A stretch of DNA of 36,400 nt, taken from a bacterium (GTDB lineage Bacteria > Patescibacteriota > Minisyncoccia > Phycocordibacterales > UBA9973). The stretch is taken from positions 1 through 36,400 of the forward strand of contig JAIXRY010000013.1 of NCBI GenBank assembly GCA_027484965.1, written 5' to 3'. A program made the position numbers and the translations under genes. Below are positions 15,024-23,677 of the stretch, piece by piece; within the stretch, counting starts at the first letter, position 1; every line of letters starts with the position of its first letter. Below the pieces are notes generated by a model, which saw nothing but the letters and a program-made list of their open reading frames with translations, ran no database searches and was not told the DNA's origin.

Positions 15024-15974
15024 CTAATTCCCTTGGGTTCTTTTTTTGATGTCCAACATCAGGTTTACAACACTTGCCTGACCTTCCACTGGCTTCTTAT
15101 CGTCCTTGTCGTCCTTCTTTCCGCCTTCACCGCCAAGTGATAGCTTTACCTTCTCAATAAGCTCGTTCATATCAAACGGCTTTGCGCCCGCTCCTGCTTC
15201 TGGCTTCACACCAAGCACCTCGGTAACCGCTTCAATATCAGCTTTGGCAAGTTTCTCCCAGTTCGCCTTATTGGCTTCCGTAACTAAGCCATTGGTAGTA
15301 CCAATGCTCAAAACCGCTTTTACAATGGTATCAGACACTTCTACCTTTGCAGCAACATCGGCTTGCTTGGTTAATAATGCGTCAACAGCAGCAAGTGCTT
15401 CTTGCTCGGTGGCCGTTGCAGCTAATCCAAGCTTTACAAATAATTGTTTCATATCTTCTTCTGTTGTTACAGTGGGTAGTAACTTGTTTAAATAGGCTTC
15501 GTCAAAACCTGCGGAAAGGGTTATACCACCTTCAAACTTCAATTGTAAGCTGTTCTGATTAGCAGGAGTACCAGTAATGGAAGCTTCATAAATACTACAC
15601 TTCGTAACTGTTGGTCTCCGCTGCCCTGGTAACATCAACATTGGATCTTCGCTTGTCTCACGGACTAAAAACCCGATGCTCGCACCCTTCAAAAATCCTG
15701 ATTCTACTTTGGAGGCTACCTCCATTGCTTTTTCGTCGTTCTCATCGAAAACAGCATCCGCCAAAAGCTTACTCCCCTCAACCCTTAAGTTTTCCCACCT
15801 ACCAATTGGCTTCTCATCGTAGCCTGTATTGTGGTTATAAAACATCACTGGGTTCTTCATAAAACCAGTCAAGTCAATGCCTGCCGTCAAAACCCTAAAG
15901 GCATAACGGTTTACCGATTCATCTGAAAGTACGAAGGTCTTTTTCACTTTGCAAAGCTGCAACCCTATCTGCAC
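15024..15974 (-). CDS. prohead protease fused to scaffold
   Basis: In this 316-residue protein residues ~12-155 are an HK97-type prohead protease: FYNHN gives the catalytic His48, GASIGF the Ser99, and TKCSIYEASITGTPANQNS is the conserved end of the domain. Residues ~160-316 are Ala/Glu/Lys-rich, helical and end in a charged linker (GGEGGKKDDKDDKKP), as expected for an internal scaffold. In Mu, protease and scaffold are nested genes (I and Z). The capsid gene follows directly. Confidence 0.88.
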   Translation of the reverse strand: MQIGLQLCKVKKTFVLSDESVNRYAFRVLTAGIDLTGFMKNPVMFYNHNTGYDEKPIGRWENLRVEGSKLLADAVFDENDEKAMEVASKVESGFLKGASIGFLVRETSEDPMLMLPGQRRPTVTKCSIYEASITGTPANQNSLQLKFEGGITLSAGFDEAYLNKLLPTVTTEEDMKQLFVKLGLAATATEQEALAAVDALLTKQADVAAKVEVSDTIVKAVLSIGTTNGLVTEANKANWEKLAKADIEAVTEVLGVKPEAGAGAKPFDMNELIEKVKLSLGGEGGKKDDKDDKKPVEGQASVVNLMLDIKKRTQGN

Positions 15975-16088
15975 CTCAAAAAATAGAACTATACTATTGA
16001 TGCTTTTTTAATCATTGTTTATGCCGCTTTTTTAATCATTAGTAACCACCTTTTCGCCCTTGCATTTATAGGTATGCACCTTTGTAAT
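15975..16088. promoter_or_regulatory. divergent late promoter region with 15-bp direct repeat
   Basis: This region starts both late arms (protease leftward, terminase rightward). It contains two exact copies of GCTTTTTTAATCATT at 16002-16016 and 16026-16040, 24 bases apart. No clean TTG-N20-TAnnTTTG promoter is seen in either direction. That would fit late promoters that need a phage activator, as Mu late promoters need C, with the direct repeats as its site. No activator gene has been identified with confidence. Confidence 0.5.
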
Positions 16089-16547
16089 ATGGCAGCAGAT
16101 TATACCAAGCTTAAGGCAGTAGCAAAGGACCTATTTATGTTAGGTTACAGCCAAAACGAAATTGCTGAAATTACCAAGGTCTCAGTAAAAACGATGAGCC
16201 AGTGGGCTATTGCTGGCAAGTGGCAAGAGCTTAGAGCAGAAGAAGGTTTAAAGGCTGAAACCATTACTGACCTAGCCCAAAATCTATTGATTACCCAACT
16301 AAAGGCATTGTCCGAAACTGGTGTAGATCCCGAAACTGGCAAGCCTAGAAAGATGGACAAAGGCGATATTGATGCTGCTCAAAAGCTACATACAATGGTA
16401 AAAGGCAAAACCCAACGCTGGGCAGATATTGTCAATAACGTCCGTGAATTGGTTGATTTCGTGGCTTCCCAAGATTCCGAATTAGCCAAGCTCCTAATGC
16501 CTCTGGTGAACGAATACATTATGGCAAAACGTAAGGAGGTCGCCTAA
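16089..16547 (+). CDS. terminase small subunit-like protein
   Basis: The 152-residue protein starts best at ATG 16089 (MAADYTKLKAVAKDLF); a second ATG 15 bases upstream adds MHLCN, which is atypical. The N-terminal helix-turn-helix (YSQNEIAEITKVSVKTMSQWAIAGKW) is the DNA-binding motif of Mu gp27/DUF1804-type small terminases. The rest is helical and likely oligomeric. It is one base from the large terminase start. Confidence 0.8.
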   Translation: MAADYTKLKAVAKDLFMLGYSQNEIAEITKVSVKTMSQWAIAGKWQELRAEEGLKAETITDLAQNLLITQLKALSETGVDPETGKPRKMDKGDIDAAQKLHTMVKGKTQRWADIVNNVRELVDFVASQDSELAKLLMPLVNEYIMAKRKEVA

Positions 16548-16548
16548 T

Positions 16549-18087
16549 ATGAATCAGAACGATAAGGCTTACAAAGAGTGGCTTGCCTTGTGCGACCGTA
16601 TCAGCAAAAGCACCGCTATCAATACCACCGAAACCCCCAAGGAGCAACAAGCACGTATCAAACGCCTGCTTGCCTCTTTTGAAGATTTCTGTTATTACTA
16701 CTTCCCTGCTTTCACAGAGTCAAAGTTTGGATGGTTCCACCTTCGTGCTGCCAAAGCCATAATTAATGATCCTAAAATATTTGCCGTTTTGGAGTGGCCA
16801 CGTGAACACGCCAAGTCCATCTTTGCCGATGTCCTTATCCCAATGTTCCTCAAAGCTCGTGGCGAGCTTACAGGTATGATGGTTGCCTCTGCCAACGAAA
16901 AGAAGGCGCAAAAGCTACTGGGCGATATTCAGGCTGAACTACTATCCAACCAACGCTTCATCCACGACTTTGGCAAGCAATCGGGTTTTGGTTCTTGGTC
17001 TGATGGCTTCTTCCAAACAAACGACAATATTGGCTTCTGGGCTTTCGGTCGTGATCAGTCTGCACGTGGTTCAAGGGTAGGTGAAAACCGACCAAACTAT
17101 GGCGTAATTGACGATATTGACGATGCCACTGTGGTACGCAATGAGCAACGTGTAGATGAGTATGTAAACTGGATCAAGGAAGATTTTATGAACTGTATGC
17201 CCTTGGCTGGCTCTCGCTTAGTCATTGCCGGTAACCGCATTCATAAGAAGTCTATCCTTGCCAAGATAGTGGAGGATATTGAACCAGGTGATCCTGTTAA
17301 TCCCTTCATCTACCACCTCAAAGTATTTGCCATTGAAACCAAGGCGCACAAAAGAGCTGAAATCCACAACGGGCAACCTGCTTGGAAGGAACGCTATACT
17401 TTGGAGCACTTTGAAGATAGATTTAATAAAATCGGTTACCGCTCTACTTGTCGGGAATACTTCCACGAGCACGTAGAACAGGGCATCGTATTCAAACCCG
17501 AGGATATTATTTGGGGCAAATGCCCACCCCTTAAAGCGATGGAGCAGCTTGTAAGCTACTGCGATCCATCCTTTAAAGACACTAAAAAGAACGATTACAA
17601 AGGCGTGGTACTTGTCGGTCGTATCGGCACCAACTACTATATCATTCGGGCATTTGTACGCCAAGCCACCACTTCGGCTATGGTGCAAGCTCACTACGAT
17701 ATGCACGAGCATTGCAAAGGGTATGCCGTGCGCCACTATATGGAGGCTAACTTCTTGCAGGATATTCTATTGGACGAGTACGATACAGAAGGCGCAAGCC
17801 GTGGTTACTCCCTCGCTATCCGTCCAGACCGTGAGAAAAAGCCTGACAAATATTCCCGTATTGAAAACCTGCAACCCCTTTTTGAACGTAAAAAAATAAT
17901 ATTCAATGAGGATTGCAGAACCGATACGGATATGAATACGCTTAAAGAGCAACTCCTTTCTTTCCCTTACGGACACGACGATGGTCCCGATGCCTTGGAA
18001 GGTGCCCTCTCAAAAATGGCATCCAAAGCCCGAAGCGGTAAAATCGTACCACGCTTTGGCAACTATGCCCGAAACCCTAACCGCTAA
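16549..18087 (+). CDS. terminase large subunit
   Basis: The 512-residue protein has a deviant Walker A (WPREHAKS, Lys89), a Walker B (VIDDIDD, 186-192) and a nuclease domain with Asp339 (YCDPSF) and a C-terminal HDDGPDALEG (about 476-484), the usual terminase pattern of ATPase plus RNase H-like nuclease. This corresponds to Mu gp28. It packages DNA into proheads, cutting host flanks. The gene is intact. Confidence 0.93.
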   Translation: MNQNDKAYKEWLALCDRISKSTAINTTETPKEQQARIKRLLASFEDFCYYYFPAFTESKFGWFHLRAAKAIINDPKIFAVLEWPREHAKSIFADVLIPMFLKARGELTGMMVASANEKKAQKLLGDIQAELLSNQRFIHDFGKQSGFGSWSDGFFQTNDNIGFWAFGRDQSARGSRVGENRPNYGVIDDIDDATVVRNEQRVDEYVNWIKEDFMNCMPLAGSRLVIAGNRIHKKSILAKIVEDIEPGDPVNPFIYHLKVFAIETKAHKRAEIHNGQPAWKERYTLEHFEDRFNKIGYRSTCREYFHEHVEQGIVFKPEDIIWGKCPPLKAMEQLVSYCDPSFKDTKKNDYKGVVLVGRIGTNYYIIRAFVRQATTSAMVQAHYDMHEHCKGYAVRHYMEANFLQDILLDEYDTEGASRGYSLAIRPDREKKPDKYSRIENLQPLFERKKIIFNEDCRTDTDMNTLKEQLLSFPYGHDDGPDALEGALSKMASKARSGKIVPRFGNYARNPNR

Positions 18088-18099
18088 CAACCTACCCCT

Positions 18100-18528
18100 A
18101 TGTTTGCAAACCGTGAAGATTTCTTGGCAATATGCCGAGACGAAACGCTTACCAGAATTATAGACTCCGATGCTGGCGTTCTAAACCTTGCCCTCACCAC
18201 AGCTGAAAGCCAAGCCAAAGACTATTTATTCCAGTATTACGATACGGATCAGATATTCTCCGCCATTGGAACCGACCGCCACGCCTATCTCGTGCGCTGC
18301 GTAGTAAACATTGCCGCCTATATCATTCACCGTCGTTTGCCCAAATCCCCGTTTGAAAACGGTGGACAAAGCCTCACAGTAATGGAGTACAAACAAACCT
18401 TGGACTACTTGGAAAAACTGCGGGACAATAAAGCGGTTGCCGATTTACCCCTCCGCCTTAAAGACGATGGCACTAATAAAGTCCGCACCCGATACGGTTC
18501 CGCTGAACCACCAAGAAAACACTTTTAA
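18100..18528 (+). CDS. DUF1320-like head-tail connector protein (Mu gp36-like)
   Basis: The 142-residue protein has the DUF1320 pattern: FANREDFLAIC at the start, a helical ESQAKDYLFQYYDTDQIFS segment and HAYLVRCVVNIAAYIIHRR. In Mu, gp36 is near the capsid; here it is between terminase and portal. It likely acts as a head-completion adaptor. Its C-terminus overlaps the first unit of a TTTAAA pair. Confidence 0.8.
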   Translation: MFANREDFLAICRDETLTRIIDSDAGVLNLALTTAESQAKDYLFQYYDTDQIFSAIGTDRHAYLVRCVVNIAAYIIHRRLPKSPFENGGQSLTVMEYKQTLDYLEKLRDNKAVADLPLRLKDDGTNKVRTRYGSAEPPRKHF

Positions 18529-18540
18529 ACCACCTTTAAA
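18524..18540. repeat. TTTAAA pair, 11-bp period, before portal gene
   Basis: TTTAAA occurs at 18524-18529 and 18535-18540 with linker CCACC, 11 bases before the portal ATG. It is the only array in the rightward late arm. Confidence 0.6.
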
Positions 18541-18551
18541 CATACCTCATT

Positions 18552-21170
18552 ATGAGTTTTATAGATACAGTTCGTGGCTTGTTTAATGGCTCGGTTAAAC
18601 TATCAGTTGTGCAACCAGGGCAAATTATCAGGGGCTTGCCTTACACTGGCGAAGGAAAGAAGAACCCTGCCATAAGCTCTAAAATCAGGCTTAACAATAA
18701 GTCCCGTGCCGACCTTGGTATGGAGGAAATCAATGCTGCTATCACTTCTGCAGAACAGCCTAACCTTGCCAACCGCCGTCCGCTCCTACTCCTTTACAAC
18801 GAGATTATTAAGGATGCCCACTTGGCAAGCGTAATGCGCACCCGCCTTAATGTTTCTATGTCTCAACCTTATTTAATCATCAATAAGGACAATAAAACCG
18901 TAGATACTGACCGACTTGAACTCCTGCTCCGTCCTTGGTTCCGCCAAGTTTTTAAGCATTATTTGGACAGCATCTTTTACGGCCACTCCCTAATTGAGTT
19001 TCCAGAGCCAAGTAAAAACATCCAAAACAAATTCAGCGTGAAGGAATTTGATAAGGTAACCCTTATCCCTCGTGCCAACGTAAAGCCTGAATATGGCATT
19101 ATTACGCTATCAGAGTACGATGTTAATGGCTTCTTATACCGTGAAGCTCCACTATCTGACTGGATGTTAGAGGCAGGCGATAGCCACAACTTAGGCTTAC
19201 TACATATTGCCCTTAAGGAAATCACTTGGAAGATATTTGGACGCAAAGACTGGTCTCGCTACAATGAGAAGTTTGGTTTGCCAATGGTGCTCGTTAAAAC
19301 CGACGACTCCAACGACACCGAGCTCACAGCCAAGCAAGATATGCTTACCAATATGGGCGTTAATGGCTGGGGTATCATTGGCAAGGACGATGATATTTCA
19401 CTGCTTACCCCTTCCACTTCGGGCAATACGGTAACCTTGTTTGAAAATATGGTGCGTATGAGCAATGAAGAAGTATCAAAGCTTATTGTAGGTCAAACAA
19501 TGACCTCCGAAAACGGCAGCTCTCTTTCTCAAGCAGAAGTGCACGAGCGTATATTAAACACCCTCGGTGCCGAAGATATGCGTGGCTTCCAAGACTGGGT
19601 TAACTTCAACCTATTCCCGTTATTGATTAAGCACGGTTACCCTTTACAGGGGTTTCAATTCGTGTTTAAAATTTGGTTAAAAGAGGTTACCGATCCTGCT
19701 TATTCCGATGAGCCAAATGCCGACGACCTCGCCAAAACCAAAAAGCCAAACGAAAAAAAGGAAGCAGACCAAGAAGATCTTAGCTTAAATTTTCATAAGC
19801 CTTTCAGCTTGGCTCATCTGAAAGGCAACCTTTCTGCGATGTATGCAGAAAGTTGTGGCCACGTTCACCTTGCCGTTTCGCCAGACGAGGTACTGCCTGC
19901 CTCTTTTTCTTTGGAAGTAATAGAGCTGTTTCAGTCTTGGGCTGCTTCGTTGTGGAACGTCCGTGCAGATAAAGAGCAGTTCAATATCTTGCTTAAAACC
20001 CTAAACCTAAGCATTTACGATGCTTACGCTAACCTGCTATACGGTGCTTTTAAAAAGGCTTATACAGGCGAATTAGGTGGCAGAATAACCGACTTTGATT
20101 TCACCGATGCGCCTAATCGGTTCTTGCCTATTCTAAAGCAGAACCTTTACGCTTTCTCGGCTGCCAAAACCTACGCCCAATTTCAGGCAATCAAAGACCT
20201 TATTGTGAAAGATGGCATTACCAGCTCTTACACCGATTTCCGCAAAGGGGTTTCACAAATTGTCGGGCAGTTCAATGAACAATGGCTCCAAGCGGAATAC
20301 CAAACAACCCTTCGCCACGCTGTTATGGCTGCCAAGTGGCACGTCATAGAAGCAGACAAATCCGTTTATGGTTTATTGCGCTACAACACCATTGGCGATA
20401 ACCGTGTACGTCCAGAACACCAAGGCTTAAATGGCATCACCCTCCCTGTAGATAATACCTTTTGGGATAAATATTTCCCGCCTAATGGCTGGCGATGCCG
20501 ATGCACTGTGGAGCAGTTGCTTACGGACTCTGCTCCTATTACACCAGATAATAGCCCTCAACTTAAAGTTGCCTCAAAAACTACTGACAAGTATTTTAAA
20601 AAGAACCCCGGCAAAAGCCGTGTATTTGAATATAAAAACCATCCTTACTTTACAGCTGTTCCAGGTAATAAAAACCTAGACTTAAAAGCAGAAGATAACT
20701 ATGGACTGCGTAGTTATGAAGCTATCTATCGCAATCCAAGTAAGTTGCCAAGTCCTGACCTATTAGACAGTCCAGAAGAGTATAAAGCGTATTGGCAGCA
20801 GTTAAAATCCGAAAACGAATCTTTTCAAAAAAATGGATTTTTACTAAAAAACAAGTTTACGGATAGCTATATCGCTTTAGGAGACGAGTTAAAAAGACAC
20901 CCTTTTGATAACGATAGAAGAATATTAGAGGAAAGATGGGCAATTTTCAAAGAAGCAATATATGCCTTAGAAAAACCAGATGAGGTATGGTCAACGGTTA
21001 ATATGCACGGATTTGTTGACTATTCCTTTTTAAGATATACTAAAGATGGAGCTTTGTTTGTGCCTGTAAATGCTACTAAAATTGGGCTTGAAATGGAAAC
21101 TTGGTTTTACATTAAATCTGAAAACCTGCCTAATAGAAGAAAAGGAATGCTAATAAATAGAAAAACCTAA
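18552..21170 (+). CDS. portal-MuF fusion with C-terminal toxin-like domain
   Basis: The 872-residue protein joins three modules. Residues 1-~395 match the DUF935/Mu gp29 portal (LNVSMSQPYL, DSIFYGHSLIEF, FGRKDWSRYNEKFGLPMVLV). Residues ~480-655 are a Mu gp30/MuF-type minor head domain with RPEHQGLNGITLPVDN (~618) and PPNGWRCRC (~645). Residues ~705-872 form an extra domain with LEERWAIFKEAIYALEKPDEVW and FYIKSENLPNRRKGML, which recalls the PBECR/BECR-type nuclease toxins attached to MuF proteins. DNA for this tail is visibly more AT-rich, which suggests transfer. The domain label is by resemblance; catalytic residues are not proven. Confidence 0.85.
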   Translation: MSFIDTVRGLFNGSVKLSVVQPGQIIRGLPYTGEGKKNPAISSKIRLNNKSRADLGMEEINAAITSAEQPNLANRRPLLLLYNEIIKDAHLASVMRTRLNVSMSQPYLIINKDNKTVDTDRLELLLRPWFRQVFKHYLDSIFYGHSLIEFPEPSKNIQNKFSVKEFDKVTLIPRANVKPEYGIITLSEYDVNGFLYREAPLSDWMLEAGDSHNLGLLHIALKEITWKIFGRKDWSRYNEKFGLPMVLVKTDDSNDTELTAKQDMLTNMGVNGWGIIGKDDDISLLTPSTSGNTVTLFENMVRMSNEEVSKLIVGQTMTSENGSSLSQAEVHERILNTLGAEDMRGFQDWVNFNLFPLLIKHGYPLQGFQFVFKIWLKEVTDPAYSDEPNADDLAKTKKPNEKKEADQEDLSLNFHKPFSLAHLKGNLSAMYAESCGHVHLAVSPDEVLPASFSLEVIELFQSWAASLWNVRADKEQFNILLKTLNLSIYDAYANLLYGAFKKAYTGELGGRITDFDFTDAPNRFLPILKQNLYAFSAAKTYAQFQAIKDLIVKDGITSSYTDFRKGVSQIVGQFNEQWLQAEYQTTLRHAVMAAKWHVIEADKSVYGLLRYNTIGDNRVRPEHQGLNGITLPVDNTFWDKYFPPNGWRCRCTVEQLLTDSAPITPDNSPQLKVASKTTDKYFKKNPGKSRVFEYKNHPYFTAVPGNKNLDLKAEDNYGLRSYEAIYRNPSKLPSPDLLDSPEEYKAYWQQLKSENESFQKNGFLLKNKFTDSYIALGDELKRHPFDNDRRILEERWAIFKEAIYALEKPDEVWSTVNMHGFVDYSFLRYTKDGALFVPVNATKIGLEMETWFYIKSENLPNRRKGMLINRKT

Positions 21171-21256
21171 CCAATAATTAGCTAGGTAGTTCCCCCTGAT
21201 AGCACGCTGGTGTTTAATCAGTCCTATCGCAGTTCGATTACAAACATACAACATTT
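21171..21256 (+). other. 86-base gap after the toxin-like domain
   Basis: No open reading frame of an immunity protein is seen here, and no clear hairpin or T-run. Polymorphic toxins often have an immunity gene just downstream; it is absent at this place. Confidence 0.5.
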
Positions 21257-21796
21257 ATGCAAACCATTGACCAACTCCTTCAAGATTTTTACCGCCACCG
21301 TCGTCAATTCGATGAGGTGCTTAGAATATTACCTACCGTTGTAGGCACCGAAGGAGTGCGACTTGCCCGCAACAACTTCGCCACAGGTACCGAAGGCTTT
21401 GACGATGGCAGCAGTGTAGATAAATGGCAATTGCGGATACCAGGCACACCCGGTAATCAAGGCAGACCAATACTCACCAAATCGGGCAACCTTAAGGATA
21501 GTATCCGCTATGTCCTAATGTCAAACCGAATCAGCATCGGTGTAAACCTTTCGGAGATACCGTATGCCAAGCTGCACAACGAAGGTGGCATTATTGCAAA
21601 GACCGAAAAAATGAAACGCTATTTCTGGGCGATGTACATCACCACTGGCGACCATTTTTGGAAGAACCTTGCCTTATCCAAAAAGGCTTCATTCACTATC
21701 GCTGCCCGACGTTTCCTTGGGCATACTCCTCAATTAGACCAAGTAGTTACCCGCATAGTCAGCAACCGCATTCAAGCCATATTTAACAACGCCTAA
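21257..21796 (+). CDS. phage virion morphogenesis protein (Mu gpG-like)
   Basis: The 179-residue protein contains RPILTKSGNLKDSIRYV, PYAKLHNEGGIIA and AARRFLGHTP, the conserved blocks of the Mu gpG/P2 gpS 'virion morphogenesis' family, which acts in head-tail joining. It follows the MuF region as in Mu. Confidence 0.9.
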   Translation: MQTIDQLLQDFYRHRRQFDEVLRILPTVVGTEGVRLARNNFATGTEGFDDGSSVDKWQLRIPGTPGNQGRPILTKSGNLKDSIRYVLMSNRISIGVNLSEIPYAKLHNEGGIIAKTEKMKRYFWAMYITTGDHFWKNLALSKKASFTIAARRFLGHTPQLDQVVTRIVSNRIQAIFNNA

Positions 21797-21801
21797 TCAC
21801 A

Positions 21802-22329
21802 ATGTTTGATCTTACTTACCTCGCCCTCCGCAAGCGGTTATTAACCGATATTCCCTTCTTAGAAGTGGACTGGTACACTGGCCAAGACGATCTTGCGCTT
21901 ATTGAAACCCCTATGTTTAAGCTACCCGCTGCATACATAGAGTTCCAACCCTTTGCCACCCAAACCCAAGCCCGTGGTAAGCTGCAAGGTACGCTCCGTA
22001 TCAATATCCACGTGATTACCCAAGAGTTCACCACCGAGCAAACCCGCTTCCAACAAGCTGCACTGCAACACTTCAAGCTGGTAAACGATGTACACAACAG
22101 CCTATCAAACTTCAACGCAAAGGCAATCTACATTTACCCAGAGGTAGCAGAAGCAGACAACGAGCAACTGTTTAACTCGCTTTCTCGTACTTCCATAAGT
22201 CCAGACCATCGCCCTGGTCCCTTCCGTAAATCTACCCTCTCTTATTCCTGCCTTGCCACCGATTTATCTGGCACAGAAGTCTATGAAAAAATAACTGCTA
22301 CCCCTTTGGTAGATATGTCTTTTTTGTAA
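21802..22329 (+). CDS. gp37/DUF1834-like tail completion protein
   Basis: The 175-residue protein (MFDLTYLALRKRLL...) shows the alternating strand-helix pattern of tail-terminator proteins, with LPAAYIEFQPF, TLRINIHVITQ and LQHFKLVNDVHNSL. Mu gp37 sits in the same order. The family match is moderate and assigned by context and pattern. Confidence 0.65.
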   Translation: MFDLTYLALRKRLLTDIPFLEVDWYTGQDDLALIETPMFKLPAAYIEFQPFATQTQARGKLQGTLRINIHVITQEFTTEQTRFQQAALQHFKLVNDVHNSLSNFNAKAIYIYPEVAEADNEQLFNSLSRTSISPDHRPGPFRKSTLSYSCLATDLSGTEVYEKITATPLVDMSFL

Positions 22330-22338
22330 CTTTACAGT

Positions 22339-22524
22339 ATGGAAATGAGAACGATAGGGGCAACCAGAAGAAGTAATACTTTAAGGCGAGATGAGAAGCT
22401 AAAAGCACGGCTTAACGTGCTCTATGAAAAAAAGCGGATGCGCTACGACGATTGCATCAACATACTTTCTGACGAGTTCAATTTAACTCCAATCGTTATC
22501 CAACGTATTTTAAAAAAACAATAA
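22339..22524 (+). CDS. small basic HTH-like protein
   Basis: The 61-residue basic protein (MEMRTIGATRRSNTLRRDEKLKAR...) ends with RYDDCINILSDEFNLTPIVIQRILKKQ, which resembles a helix-turn-helix. It is the last gene of the rightward late arm; its stop touches the terminator. It might bind DNA, but no family is recognised. Confidence 0.6.
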   Translation: MEMRTIGATRRSNTLRRDEKLKARLNVLYEKKRMRYDDCINILSDEFNLTPIVIQRILKKQ

Positions 22525-22543
22525 AGGGGCTAAATGCCCCTTT
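22523..22543. terminator. bidirectional terminator between convergent operons
   Basis: AAAGGGGC-TAAAT-GCCCCTTT forms a perfect 8-bp stem with T-rich tails on both sides (TTTTATTTTA rightward, ATTGTTTTTTT leftward). It separates the rightward late arm from the leftward lipoprotein unit. Confidence 0.85.
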
Positions 22544-22734
22544 TATTTTACACATACCGAGCAAGTACCACCTTGCTTACTACAATGCTTGCAGCTGGAG
22601 CAAGAGGTGCAAGCCCTGCAATCCGCCCCTTCGCTACATCTCCCACTTCGTTTTTTTACTTTTTCACTTTGGGACTTATTCTCCTCGCACCCAAAAAGCA
22701 AACAAGCAACAAGTAAAATTCTTAAAATCTTCAT
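22543..22734 (-). CDS. Cys-rich lipoprotein
   Basis: The 63-residue protein has a lipoprotein signal (ILRILLVACLLFGC, lipidated Cys16), a short charged linker and nine further Cys residues in a C-x5-C-x2-C-x2-C-x2-C-x2-C-x6-C-x2-C type cluster. This pattern could bind metal or a thiol-reactive ligand. It is the last gene of the small leftward unit. Similar short Cys-rich lipoproteins exist in Bacteroidota, with no known function to me. It is probably a moron gene expressed from the lysogen. Confidence 0.7.
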   Translation of the reverse strand: MKILRILLVACLLFGCEENKSQSEKVKKRSGRCSEGADCRACTSCSSCKHCSKQGGTCSVCVK

Positions 22735-22737
22735 TGC

Positions 22738-23124
22738 CTATCCCTCCTGCTCCTCCAACCATATAAACCGTTCATACCACTTCGCCACTTCCAAGCACCG
22801 TGAGCTCAACTTGCTATCGTCCGTATTACTCGGTTCTTCCAAAAATCCAAGCAGCACCACAATAGTGCCAAGCCCCTCTTCAACCAAGGTAAAGCCACTG
22901 GCCATAAAACCCTGCTCCTTCACCCAAGCGTGTAACAAGTCCTGGTCCCAATCCTCTATACACTCAAAGCCAGCGTAAATTGTGGCAGGACGTTCCGTGC
23001 TCACAATCACCTCCGCACCCATCTCCTCAATCCAGTCAGGCAACTTGGCTTCCAAGTCATATTGCGCAATGCAATATTTAGGGAGTTGCCTAAGCACCCC
23101 CTTCCACTCAATTTTTTTACTCAT
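22738..23124 (-). CDS. hypothetical protein, 128 aa
   Basis: The acidic 128-residue protein (MSKKIEWKGVLRQLPKYCIAQ...) has alternating hydrophobic strands and a WYERFIWLEE C-terminus. It overlaps the HTH gene by 8 bases and precedes the lipoprotein, so the three are co-expressed. No motif points to a function. Its position beside an HTH regulator would also fit a toxin or immunity partner, which is not supported further. Confidence 0.6.
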   Translation of the reverse strand: MSKKIEWKGVLRQLPKYCIAQYDLEAKLPDWIEEMGAEVIVSTERPATIYAGFECIEDWDQDLLHAWVKEQGFMASGFTLVEEGLGTIVVLLGFLEEPSNTDDSKLSSRCLEVAKWYERFIWLEEQEG

Positions 23125-23323
23125 CGTTTTTAGGTTTAATACTTATTTCAAAATCCATTCCGCAAGCCGATACCCAGTTCACAAACATAGCCCAACCCAT
23201 AGGCGTACTACGCTCATAAACCGATACCAAGTTCTTACTACACCCCAACTTTTCAGCCAAAGCCAGTTGCGTGAGCCCCGCTTGCTTGCGGGCATCAATC
23301 GCCAATTCGTTTAGTCTATTCAT
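23117..23323 (-). CDS. XRE-family HTH regulator
   Basis: The 68-residue protein contains a full HTH_3 domain: ARKQAGLTQLALAEKLGCSKNLVSVYER (residues ~11-38), followed by a short C-terminus. It is a single-domain DNA-binding protein of the Cro/antitoxin type. It is the only clear regulator in the leftward unit starting at 23622, whose promoter holds a 20-bp palindrome, so autoregulation is plausible. Confidence 0.8.
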   Translation of the reverse strand: MNRLNELAIDARKQAGLTQLALAEKLGCSKNLVSVYERSTPMGWAMFVNWVSACGMDFEISIKPKNDE

Positions 23324-23358
23324 AAATAAAAGCCCCTTGCGGGTCTGTTAAGTTAACT

Positions 23359-23622
23359 TTAGTTTTCTTCGTTTGTCCAAGCCAGTACCAATTTACCCGA
23401 TTTTATTACTTTACATAAAAACGGCTTGCCATACTTCTCTCTAGCTCTAAGCGCAGCTTCTACATTTCTGCAAGTTCTAAGTGTATGATAGCCCTTTTGC
23501 TTACCGTTCTTAATACTTGACTTCCAAACTGTCAAGCAGTTTACCATTGGCAATCCAAAGATTTCGTAAACATTTGCAAGGTCTTTAACTCTGTACTGTG
23601 GGGTTGCTTCTAATGTAGCCAT
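23359..23622 (-). CDS. hypothetical protein, first gene of the small leftward unit
   Basis: The basic 87-residue protein (MATLEATPQYRVKDLANVY...) is a strand-helix mix. The N-terminal TPQYRVKDLANVYEIFGLP could be a recognition helix, but this is not certain. It is the first gene after the palindromic promoter. No family is recognised. Confidence 0.6.
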   Translation of the reverse strand: MATLEATPQYRVKDLANVYEIFGLPMVNCLTVWKSSIKNGKQKGYHTLRTCRNVEAALRAREKYGKPFLCKVIKSGKLVLAWTNEEN

Positions 23623-23677
23623 TGTGTTTTCGTCCGTGTTTACCCTCCTGACCAGAGCTTGTTGTGATTTGATGTTT

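Noticed and set aside
22561-22978. Rightward frames opposite the lipoprotein and hypothetical genes
   Set aside because: They are antisense shadows; the minus strand has a lipobox, Cys cluster and operon organisation.
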